DNA from: CAZOWW01 sp964583765
GTDB taxonomy: Bacteria; Actinomycetota; Actinomycetes; Actinomycetales; Kineosporiaceae
NCBI GenBank assembly: GCA_964583765.1
Contig: CAZOWW010000050.1
Coordinates: 1 to 37,629, forward strand
Length of the DNA: 37,629 nt
Direction of reading: 5' to 3'
Made by a program: the position numbers and the translations under genes. A model generated the notes under the pieces. The model saw only the letters and a list, made by a program, of their open reading frames with translations, ran no database searches and had not been told where the DNA came from. This document shows positions 8,289-15,198 of this stretch, piece by piece; the stretch's first letter is position 1; each line of letters begins with the position of its first letter.

Positions 8289-9752
8289 TCAGTCCGAGAG
8301 CGCGCTCACGTGTACCCGGGGACGCCGCTGGGACCAGGGCATGAGCTCCTCCAGTTGCGCAGCCAGCCGGAAGAGGGTGGCCTCGTCGCCCATGCGCGTG
8401 GCGAACTGGACCCCGATCGGCAGCCCTTCCTCGGACCAGCCCAGCGGCAGGCTGATCGCCGGGGTGCCGGTCACGTTGTAGAGCGAGGTGAACGAGCAGA
8501 GCGCGAAGGTGCGGTCGACCCACTCGCGCACCGCCCGGGCGGGCTCCAGCTCGGCGAACAGCGGATCGTCGGCGTCCACCGTGCCCACAGGCACGGGCAG
8601 GGTGTTGACGCTCGGGGTGAGGATCAGGTCGTAGGTGCCGAGGAAGATCCCGACCGCGCGACTGACCCGGTTGGCCACGTCGAGGGCCCCGGCCAGATCG
8701 AGCACGTCCAGGGTGCGGCCGTGCCGGATGCTCGCCGCGATCGCGGTCTCGTAGAGCTCGGGCCGGAACTGGCCGCCCGTGGCCTGGGTGATCCACGCCG
8801 CGTCCTCGGCGACCCCGGCCGCCCAGACCACGACGAGGGCCTGGGCATAGGCCTCCCAGTCGACGGCCGGTGCTGCCTCGACCACCTCGTGGCCCAGGCC
8901 GGCCAGGGTGGCGGCGACGCCCCGCACCGCCGTGACCACCTCGGGATCCACGGGAGTGCCTCCCGACCCCTGGGTGCGCACAGCGATCCGCAACCGTCGG
9001 GGCTCGCGCCCGAGTTCCTGGGACCAGGGGCGCTCAGGTCGCTGCACCAGGTATCGGTCCCCGGGCTGTGGCACTGCCAGCACGTCCAGGAGAGCGGCGG
9101 CGTCCCGGACGGTCCTGGTGAGGACGAAGTTCGTCGCGAAGCCCTGCAGCGACTCGCCCCGGCCCGGGCCCGAGGTGATCCGTCCGCGGGAAGGCTTGAG
9201 GCCGACGGTGGCGGTGTGCGCGGCCGGGATCCGGATCGAACCGCCCCCGTCGTTGGCGTGGGCCATTGGCACGGCTCCCGCCGCGACCGCCGCGGCCCCC
9301 GCCCCGCTCGACCCGCCCGGCGATCGGGCCGGATCCCACGGATTGCGGGTGACACCGTGCCGCACCGACTCGGTGAGTACGTGGAAGGCCAGCTCCGGCA
9401 CCGGGGCCACCCCCAACGCCGCGAAGCCTGCGCCACGGAAGAGCCGCCACAGCCACGAGTCGTCCTCGAGGACCAGCCCGGCGCCGGTCGCCCGGCTGCC
9501 CAGGCGTATGGGCAGGCCGCCCACCGGACAGCCGATGTCCTTGATCAGCATCGGGACCCCGGCGAAGGGACCGTCCGCGGCGTACTCCAGAGGACGTTCC
9601 CAGGGCCCGTCGGCCAACACGTTCAGCCGGGGCTGGACGGCGACCAGGGCCCGCCGCGCGGCGTCGAGCACCTCGGCGGCGCTGAGTTCGCGCCGGTGCA
9701 GCGCTGCGGCCAACCCCACGGCGTCCAGCGCCGCGTACTCGGCAAGCTCCAC
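8289..9752 (-). CDS. Amidase signature family hydrolase
   Basis: A 487-aa amidase with the full Ser-cisSer-Lys triad. Lys71 lies in LIKDIG, the cis-Ser in SPGGSSGAGAA (about 148), and nucleophile Ser172 in NDGGGSIRIPA. The ending YNVTGTPAISLPLGWSEEGL PIGVQF is also typical. The family hydrolyses carboxamides; members close to this type include 6-aminohexanoate cyclic dimer hydrolase and GatA-like proteins. No signal peptide is seen, so it is cytoplasmic. I chose GTG 9752, which has AGGGGGTGG six bases upstream and gives the usual N-terminus (ELAEYAALDAVGLAAALHRR). GTG 9803 would add 17 low-complexity residues. It is transcribed toward the four-gene operon, 211 bases before its first start. 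The substrate is unknown; a role in the island is possible but unproven. Confidence 0.88.
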   Translation of the reverse strand: MELAEYAALDAVGLAAALHRRELSAAEVLDAARRALVAVQPRLNVLADGPWERPLEYAADGPFAGVPMLIKDIGCPVGGLPIRLGSRATGAGLVLEDDSWLWRLFRGAGFAALGVAPVPELAFHVLTESVRHGVTRNPWDPARSPGGSSGAGAAAVAAGAVPMAHANDGGGSIRIPAAHTATVGLKPSRGRITSGPGRGESLQGFATNFVLTRTVRDAAALLDVLAVPQPGDRYLVQRPERPWSQELGREPRRLRIAVRTQGSGGTPVDPEVVTAVRGVAATLAGLGHEVVEAAPAVDWEAYAQALVVVWAAGVAEDAAWITQATGGQFRPELYETAIAASIRHGRTLDVLDLAGALDVANRVSRAVGIFLGTYDLILTPSVNTLPVPVGTVDADDPLFAELEPARAVREWVDRTFALCSFTSLYNVTGTPAISLPLGWSEEGLPIGVQFATRMGDEATLFRLAAQLEELMPWSQRRPRVHVSALSD

Positions 9753-10118
9753 GAGCCACCCCCTGACCTGCTGAGCACCACTGCCCGACGCGCCGGACAC
9801 CACGGCTTCAGCTGCGGAACACCCTGTCTGATCTGCTGAGCACCACTGCCTGAGCTACCGGTACCGCTGCCCGACCTGCGAGACACCACGGGCCCGGGGA
9901 CCATGGCGTGCGTACGGGGTGAGGACAGGTGCGTGGGTGCGTCCTGTTCGTCCCTCATCCAACCACTCCGCGCCACAGCCACCGCAGGGCGCCTCGCCGC
10001 CCCACCCACCGGCCGAGACACCACCACGCATCCTCCCCACCACCCACCGTCCGAGGCTGGGGACGCCTCGCCGGGCGCGGCCCGCGGTCCCCGCCGCGTG
10101 CTGGGGCATCATCGTCCG
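9753..10118. other. Divergent intergenic region between amidase and methyltransferase
   Basis: These 366 bases separate two divergent transcripts and should carry both promoters. I see no convincing -35/-10 pair. The left part holds the ACCACTG-rich 18-bp direct repeat; the right part (about 9960-10080) is CACC/CCGC low-complexity sequence. Frames that stay open here lack coding character. Confidence 0.4.
9768..9850. repeat. 18-bp direct repeat, 65 bases apart
   Basis: CTGCTGAGCACCACTGCC occurs exactly at 9768-9785 and 9833-9850, upstream of the amidase start. A degenerate third relative (ACCGCTGCCCGACCTGCGAG) lies near 9862. It may be an old duplication or a binding-site pair; nothing more can be said. 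Confidence 0.6.
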
Positions 10119-10970
10119 GTGAGCCCCGACGACGGCTACCTGCTGGACAACCGGCAGCGCGAGGCCGGCACCCGCTTCGACGAGATCGGCGCCCTGTTCG
10201 ACCCCGGCACCTTCCGGCACCTGGACCGGATCGGGATCGGGGCCGGTTGGCGCTGCTGGGAGGTCGGCACCGGCGGCGCGAGCGTGCCCCGGGAACTTGC
10301 CCGGCGGGTGGCTCCCGGTGGCCGGGTGCTGGCCACCGACCTGGACCTGTCCTGGGCCGCTTCCGCCGCGGAGGACGGGGTGGAGCTCCGCCGGCACGAC
10401 GTCGGGACGGACGCGCCGCCGGACGGGTCCTTCGACCTCGTGCATGCCCGGCTGGTACTGGTTCACGTGGTCCGGCGCGAGAGCGCGCTGCGGTCGATGA
10501 TCGAGGCCTTGCGGCCGGGCGGCTGGCTGCTCGTCGAGGACGCCGATCCCGCGCTCCAGCCCCTCGCCTGTCCGGACGAACCCGGACCGGCCGAGCGCCT
10601 GGCCAACAGCATCCGCCGGGGATTCCGGGCTCTGCTGGCCTCCCGGGGGGCCGAGATGGCCTACGGCCGCACGCTGCCACGCCTCCTGCGCGAGGCGGGG
10701 TTGGTGGACGTCGAGGCCGAGGTCTGGTTCCCGCTCGGCGGCCCGACCTGCTCGCGCCTGGAGGCCGCGACCGTCACCCAACTGCGCCCGCTGCTGGTGG
10801 CGCACGGGCACGCCACGCACGAGGAACTCGACGCCCACCTGGCGGCCCTGGCCGCCGGGTCCCTCGACCTGGCGACCGCACCCATGGTCTCGGTGCGAGG
10901 ACGCCGCCCGGACGGACCTGACTCACCGGAGGGACCCGACGCGGCGGGCGCCCGGGAGGGAGACCGGTGA
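10119..10970 (+). CDS. SAM-dependent class I methyltransferase
   Basis: A 283-aa Rossmann-type methyltransferase. SAM motif I is CWEVGTGGASVPRELARRV (about residues 47-65), followed by GGRVLATDLDL (motif II, acidic end of beta2), GSFDLVHARLVLVHV (motif IV) and LRPGGWLLVEDADP (motif V region). The C-terminal cap carries substrate specificity and gives no clue to the acceptor. The GTG at 10119 starts MSPDDGYLLDNRQREAG, the usual beginning for this UbiE/tocopherol-methyltransferase-like group; the open frame before it is low-complexity. Its stop overlaps the PIG-L start as GTGA, so the two form one transcript. It could act on a sugar, a lipid or a small metabolite. Confidence 0.85.
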   Translation: MSPDDGYLLDNRQREAGTRFDEIGALFDPGTFRHLDRIGIGAGWRCWEVGTGGASVPRELARRVAPGGRVLATDLDLSWAASAAEDGVELRRHDVGTDAPPDGSFDLVHARLVLVHVVRRESALRSMIEALRPGGWLLVEDADPALQPLACPDEPGPAERLANSIRRGFRALLASRGAEMAYGRTLPRLLREAGLVDVEAEVWFPLGGPTCSRLEAATVTQLRPLLVAHGHATHEELDAHLAALAAGSLDLATAPMVSVRGRRPDGPDSPEGPDAAGAREGDR

Positions 10971-11821
10971 ACGGCGACCTCGTCGTGCTCTCCCCTCACC
11001 TCGACGACGCCGTGCTCGCGGTGGGCGCGCACCTCGCCCGGACCGCGCGTTCGGGCCGGGGAGTGCAGGTGTGCACGGCCTTCACCCGGGGTCCCGACCC
11101 CGCGACCATCCCGCCCCGGCTGCGGCGCTTCGGTGACTATGCCACCCGGACCGCCGAGGACGATCGTGCGCTCGCCCTGCTGGGGGCCCGGCCACGGCGG
11201 CTGGACCTGCTCGAACGTCTCTGGCGACAGCCTCCGTTGCCCGGGCTCGGCGCGGTCTTCCGCACACCCACCGACCGCGGCGCCCTGGCGATGCTGCCCG
11301 CCCTGGTCCGGATCGTGCGCGAGGTGCTCGCCGAACCCGGCACGGAACTCCTGGCACCGTTGGGGGTCGGCAACCACGTCGACCACGTCGAGCTGACCGT
11401 CGCGGTGGCACTGGCGGTCGCCGAGACCGGCGACTGGTCACGGGTGACCTTCTACGAGGACTACTACGCCCTCGGTGAGGCAATGCGACGGCGGCATCCG
11501 GTCACGCGCACCCGCCGGGAGTCCTGGCGTGCTTCCCCCGGGTGGGCGGCACCGCTCCAGGGAGCGGTCCTGCGGGGCACCGCGCTCATCGCCCGCGGTC
11601 CGGGACCCGCGGACTACCTGCCCGGTCTGTGGCCGAGGGCCGAGGACTGGTGCTGCCGGCCCACCCCGGTGGACGGTTTCGAGGACCTCAAACTGGACGC
11701 CGTGGCCGCGTACCGGTCGCAGACGGCCGCCCTCGGCGGTATGCCGCGGCTGGGGCGGATCCTGCGTCGCGCGCACCGACAGCGCGGCGGAGAGCTCCTC
11801 TGGCGTGTCGTCCCTCGGTGA
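10967..11821 (+). CDS. PIG-L/LmbE family N-deacetylase
   Basis: A 284-aa zinc-dependent deacetylase of the GlcNAc-PI de-N-acetylase family. The metal site begins SPHLDDAVL (about residues 9-17, equivalent of the AHPDDE motif) and is completed by GNHVDHVEL (about 136-144). Members remove an acetyl group from N-acetylated sugars (MshB, BshB, PIG-L) or from antibiotic intermediates. The GTG start overlaps the methyltransferase stop, preceded by GGGAGGGAG. The C-terminus runs 134 bases into the convergent glycosyltransferase gene. With a methyltransferase, a GT4 enzyme and HisFH nearby, an amino-sugar substrate is the natural inference. I see no MshC or MshD, so mycothiol synthesis is not supported. 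Confidence 0.87.
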   Translation: MNGDLVVLSPHLDDAVLAVGAHLARTARSGRGVQVCTAFTRGPDPATIPPRLRRFGDYATRTAEDDRALALLGARPRRLDLLERLWRQPPLPGLGAVFRTPTDRGALAMLPALVRIVREVLAEPGTELLAPLGVGNHVDHVELTVAVALAVAETGDWSRVTFYEDYYALGEAMRRRHPVTRTRRESWRASPGWAAPLQGAVLRGTALIARGPGPADYLPGLWPRAEDWCCRPTPVDGFEDLKLDAVAAYRSQTAALGGMPRLGRILRRAHRQRGGELLWRVVPR

Positions 11822-13064
11822 CCGCCCGGGGAGTGCGGGAGTGGATGGCCCGCAGCAGCACCTCGGCGAGCTTGGCGCTCTGCGCGCTCTCGCCCACCTG
11901 CTGGGCACGTGACTGCGCACCGGCGCCGAGACGTTCGCGGAGGGCCGGGTCCTGCAACCGCACCAGGGCAGCCGCCCAGGAGACGGGATCATGGCGCACG
12001 ACGAGAGCGGACTCGCCGTCCCGGACGACCTGGTTGGCGGTGTCCGAGACGAGCAGGGGCAACCCCTCGTGGGCGGCCTCGTTGAGCACGAAGGCCTGGG
12101 TGTCCACCACGGACGGGAAGGCGAACACGTCGGCACTCGCGTAGACGCCGCCGAGCCGGGAGCGCTCGTAGGGGCCGATCACGGTCAGGCGGTCGGACAC
12201 CCCGAACTGCTCGCCCAAGGCGATCAGCTTCGCGGTCAAGGGTCCCTCGCCGACCAGCGCCAGGTGCGCGTTCACTCCCTGGTCGACGGCGAGGCTGAGC
12301 GCGTGGATCAGTATCGGCAGGCTCTTCTCGGGTGCGAACCGGCCGACGTAGAGGATGCGCAGAGCGCCGTCCCGCCAGGTCAGCTCGACCGGGGTCGGGG
12401 AGACGGGCAGCCGGTCGATCCCCACCGGGAACACGGTCACCGGTCTCGCCTCGGCGGGCTCGCCGTACTCGGGCAACGACTTCGGTGAGAGCAGCACGAG
12501 TTCGCTCGCCTCGGCGTGCAGGGCACTCGCGCAGTGCGCGGCCAGGCGGGAGGAGCGACGCGCGGCGCCCTTCGCCAGGTACGCCGAACGCCGGAACATG
12601 GCCGCTCGGGCACGGCTCGCCGCCGCCAGCAACACCACCGGCTTGACCCCGCCCGAGGAGAACACGCGGGTGGCGTTGTAGTGCGCGACCGCACCGGTGG
12701 TGTTCGTGGAGACCACCAGCACCAGGGGGATCGAGTAGTAGGCGGCCAGGGTGATCCCCAGCAGGCCGACCCTGCCCAGGGTGGTCACCAGGATCACGTC
12801 GGGCAGTTCGGAACGGGCCCGGATCAGCTCCGCCACGCTGGAGAAGCGCGCATGGTAGTCACCGACGTACCCGACGTGACGTACCGTGCGGAAGGTGACG
12901 GAGGACGCGGTGCGGGTACGCGTCCACCATGTCGGGGACGGGGTGAACAGCCGGGCCTGCATGCCCTGCTTGCGCAGCTCACGTCCCCAGGACTCGACCA
13001 TGTACGACGGGCCGCACGCCTTACCGACGGGCAGGTCGCAGAAGATCCATACCGAGTACGCCAT
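11688..13064 (-). CDS. GT4-family glycosyltransferase
   Basis: A 458-aa GT-B retaining glycosyltransferase. The acceptor domain starts VWIFCDLPVGKACGPSYMVE. The donor domain shows VFPVGIDRLPVS, ILYVGRFAPEKSLPILIHAL, LVGEGPLTAKLI, VIGPYERSRLGGVYASADVF and FVLNEAAHEGLPLLVSD, the EX7E-type sugar-nucleotide site. No TM segment or signal peptide. Two adjacent ATGs lie at 13067 and 13064; GAGGTC just upstream is better spaced for 13064. The last 45 or so residues are Arg/Ala/Pro-rich and lie antisense to the end of the PIG-L gene, so they probably add no fold. It follows the HisFH pair on the same strand after 359 bases. Donor and acceptor sugars cannot be predicted. Confidence 0.87.
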   Translation of the reverse strand: MAYSVWIFCDLPVGKACGPSYMVESWGRELRKQGMQARLFTPSPTWWTRTRTASSVTFRTVRHVGYVGDYHARFSSVAELIRARSELPDVILVTTLGRVGLLGITLAAYYSIPLVLVVSTNTTGAVAHYNATRVFSSGGVKPVVLLAAASRARAAMFRRSAYLAKGAARRSSRLAAHCASALHAEASELVLLSPKSLPEYGEPAEARPVTVFPVGIDRLPVSPTPVELTWRDGALRILYVGRFAPEKSLPILIHALSLAVDQGVNAHLALVGEGPLTAKLIALGEQFGVSDRLTVIGPYERSRLGGVYASADVFAFPSVVDTQAFVLNEAAHEGLPLLVSDTANQVVRDGESALVVRHDPVSWAAALVRLQDPALRERLGAGAQSRAQQVGESAQSAKLAEVLLRAIHSRTPRAVTEGRHARGALRRAVGARDAGSAPAAAYRRGRPSATGTRPRRPV

Positions 13065-13423
13065 CATGACCTCGACCGCAGACGCTAGGCCCCTGGCGAG
13101 GCACAGGACAAGATCCCACGACACGTTCCGATTCCGTGTCCCACCATAGGTGGTCGACCCCTCGCCACTGGTTACGCCGCACGCACGGCCTGTTGTGGAG
13201 CCCGGCCGGACAGAGCCCGGCCGGACGTTGACCTTAGCTGGTCCTGGCGAGCCGGGGATGCCGAACGGCGACATCCCAGTCCGTCCCCGCGTGCCGTGCG
13301 GGGCTGCCCGGATCGTTCACGCCGGAGTCGCCCGAATTGCCCCGCGAGCCCGACACCGATCCCGCCGGGCGCCCCGCGCAGCCGAGCCGCCAGGGCTTCG
13401 GGCAGCGGAGCCGCTGAAGCCCC
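13065..13423. other. Gene-free interval between hisF-like and GT4 genes
   Basis: This 359-base stretch holds the 21-base inverted repeat at 13120-13140 and a 14-bp direct repeat GAGCCCGGCCGGAC at 13198-13211 and 13213-13226. The rest (13230-13420) is GC-rich with no gene I can support. It probably contains the leader or promoter of the glycosyltransferase. Confidence 0.4.
13120..13140. promoter_or_regulatory. Inverted repeat upstream of the GT4 gene
   Basis: GACACG-N9-CGTGTC, with the inner TTCC and ATTCC partly repeating, lies 56 bases upstream of the glycosyltransferase ATG. It could be an operator or a stem-loop in the 5' leader. No matching regulator is adjacent, so the assignment is tentative. 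Confidence 0.35.
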
Positions 13424-14224
13424 TCACGCCGGCGACTCCAGATAGGGACGCACGTCCAGGCCGGCCGCGACCAGATCGGCCTTCAGTTCCCGCACCGAGA
13501 CGTTCCGCTCCAGTCGCGGCGAGTAGAGCAGGGAGCTGATGATCGCCGCCGAGGCCCCGACCCGGAACGCGTCCACCACATGCGCGGAGGCCCCCGCACC
13601 ACCGGAAGCGATCACCGGCACGTGCACCGCCTCGGCGATGGCCCGGGTGATCGTCAGGTCGTACCCCTGGTGGGTGCCGTCCTGGTCGATGCTGTTCACG
13701 CAGATCTCCCCGGCCCCCAGGTCCTCACCGCGCCGCGCCCACTCCACGGCGTCCAGACCGGTGAACACGCGGGCACCGTCGATGGCGACCTCGTAGCCGC
13801 TGGGGATGGTCGGGGTCGGCTCGACCCGCTTGACCTGCATGCTCAGCACCATGCACTGCCGACCGAACTCGCGGGAGCCCTCCGCGACGATCGGGGGGTT
13901 GCGCACCGCCATCGAGTCGATGCTGATCTTCTCGGCGCCGGCGTCGAGCACGGCGTGCATGTCGTCGAGGCTGCGGATCCCGCCGCCCACCGTCAGCGGC
14001 ACGAACACCTGGTGCGCGACGGCCCTCACCGTGTCCAGATCCGCCCGGCGGCGCTCCGCGCTGGCCAGGATGTCGTAGAAGACGATCTCGTCGATCTGGT
14101 CGGCGTACATCTTCTCGGCGATCAGGCCGGCGTCCCCGACGTCGATGTTGTCCAGGAACTGCCGGGCCTTGGTGACACGGCCGTCACGGACGTCGAAGCA
14201 GGCGATCAGTCTATTCGTGAGCAA
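13424..14224 (-). CDS. hisF: HisF-like cyclase subunit paralogue with Gln at catalytic position 130
   Basis: A 266-aa (beta/alpha)8 barrel related to the imidazole glycerol phosphate synthase cyclase. Numbering falls in register with T. maritima HisF: Arg5, Cys9, Asp11 (general acid/base), Lys19, Glu46, Lys99, and Glu173 (Glu167 plus a six-residue insert). So the ammonia gate and Asp11 are kept. The second catalytic acid, Asp130, is Gln here (VLSMQVKRV), and Asn103 is Asp. It also ends in a longer tail. The TTG start at 14224 overlaps the HisH stop by 14 bases and has AAGGA seven bases upstream. No other his gene is present. I infer a specialised paralogue that delivers ammonia, as proposed for the HisF2/HisH2 of amidino-sugar loci, rather than histidine synthesis. 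Confidence 0.85.
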   Translation of the reverse strand: MLTNRLIACFDVRDGRVTKARQFLDNIDVGDAGLIAEKMYADQIDEIVFYDILASAERRRADLDTVRAVAHQVFVPLTVGGGIRSLDDMHAVLDAGAEKISIDSMAVRNPPIVAEGSREFGRQCMVLSMQVKRVEPTPTIPSGYEVAIDGARVFTGLDAVEWARRGEDLGAGEICVNSIDQDGTHQGYDLTITRAIAEAVHVPVIASGGAGASAHVVDAFRVGASAAIISSLLYSPRLERNVSVRELKADLVAAGLDVRPYLESPA

Positions 14225-14840
14225 GAAAATCGTCCTTCTCGGTCGTCGCGAACCAGGCCAGCAACCGCAGTCCCAGGGGACCGCTCTTCTCCACGTGGAA
14301 CTGGGTGGCCATGATGTTGTCGCGGGCCACGACCGCGGTGAAATCATCGTCGTAGGAAGCAATTCCCGCCGCAATTCCCGGTCGCGCCGGAACCGCATGG
14401 AAGGAGTTCACGAAATAGAAGTGACCACCCTCACCGATCGCTCGCGCGAAGGGGTGCTCACCGACCGGACGCACCTCGTTCCAGCCGATGTGCGGCACCC
14501 GTACCCGGGTACGGTCGAACTCCTCCACCTTGCCGGGCAACCACCCCAGGCAGTCCACCGAACCCTCGTCGCTGAACTCGAAGAGCACCTGCAGGCCGAC
14601 ACAGATCCCGAGGAAGGGCATCCCCTGGTCACGGACCCGCTCCCCCAGGTAATCGACCCACCCGGAGTCCCGCAGCGAGGCCATGGTCACCTCGGCGGAG
14701 CCGACCCCGGGAAGAATGAATCGGTCGACGTCGTCGGCGTCCTGCGGCCCGCTCACCAGGCGACCGGTGAGACCGAGATGTTCGAGGGCGTAAACAACGC
14801 TCTGAGAATTGCCGGTCCTGTAGTTGATGACACCGATCAC
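14211..14840 (-). CDS. hisH: HisH-like glutamine amidotransferase subunit
   Basis: A 209-aa class I glutamine amidotransferase of the HisH type. The nucleophile is Cys80 in GICVGLQ, with His182 and Glu184 in QFHVEKSG completing the triad. PGVGSAEVTMASL (about 44-56) is the oxyanion/interface strand. It releases ammonia from glutamine and passes it to the HisF-like barrel encoded next. The GTG at 14840 has AAGGTGA eight bases upstream. The glutaminase site is complete, so glutamine should be used even if the partner no longer makes imidazole glycerol phosphate. Neighbours are glycosyltransferase and deacetylase genes, not histidine genes. The expected N-acetyl sugar amidotransferase (WbpG/PseA type) is not in this window. 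Confidence 0.87.
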   Translation of the reverse strand: MIGVINYRTGNSQSVVYALEHLGLTGRLVSGPQDADDVDRFILPGVGSAEVTMASLRDSGWVDYLGERVRDQGMPFLGICVGLQVLFEFSDEGSVDCLGWLPGKVEEFDRTRVRVPHIGWNEVRPVGEHPFARAIGEGGHFYFVNSFHAVPARPGIAAGIASYDDDFTAVVARDNIMATQFHVEKSGPLGLRLLAWFATTEKDDFLAHE

Positions 14841-15198
14841 GGCGTCACCTTAGCATGGCGCCGGTCACCGGATCCCTGCCCCCCTGGCCGGCACCCGGAC
14901 CGGCCGCCCGACCGCGGGGCGTCCCATTTCCCGCACCAGATCAATGTGGATGTCACGACGGTCACAGCGGCCTGCCGGAATCATGGCGGATCGTGGGCAT
15001 ACCGCGGACGATGACCCCGGACGCGCGCCGTGGCCGGACGTCTCAAGGTGCAGGACCGATCGTCCGATTCCTTCCCTGACCGGGTGGCGGGATGATCGCG
15101 GCGTGGTCCGTGACGCCGGTGTGCGACCGGCGGGCGCGACCGGCGCGCGAGCGGGGAACCGCCGGTGGCGGCGGCCCGCGGGAGAGGGGATCGCGAGC
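14841..15198. other. Divergent intergenic region between hisH-like and c-di-GMP genes
   Basis: These 358 bases must hold promoters for both directions. No clear sigma-70 pair or riboswitch was found. In the c-di-GMP gene's frame the stretch is open from 14944, but it reads as Arg/Gly/Pro-rich filler with no domain, so I treat it as non-coding. Confidence 0.4.

Noticed and set aside
10967..13064. Mycothiol pair MshA/MshB
   Set aside because: The genes are convergent rather than an operon, MshC and MshD are absent, and the sequences do not show features I would call diagnostic of MshA or MshB.
13424..14840. Part of a normal histidine operon
   Set aside because: No hisA, hisB, hisC, hisD, hisG or hisI is adjacent, and HisF lacks Asp130.
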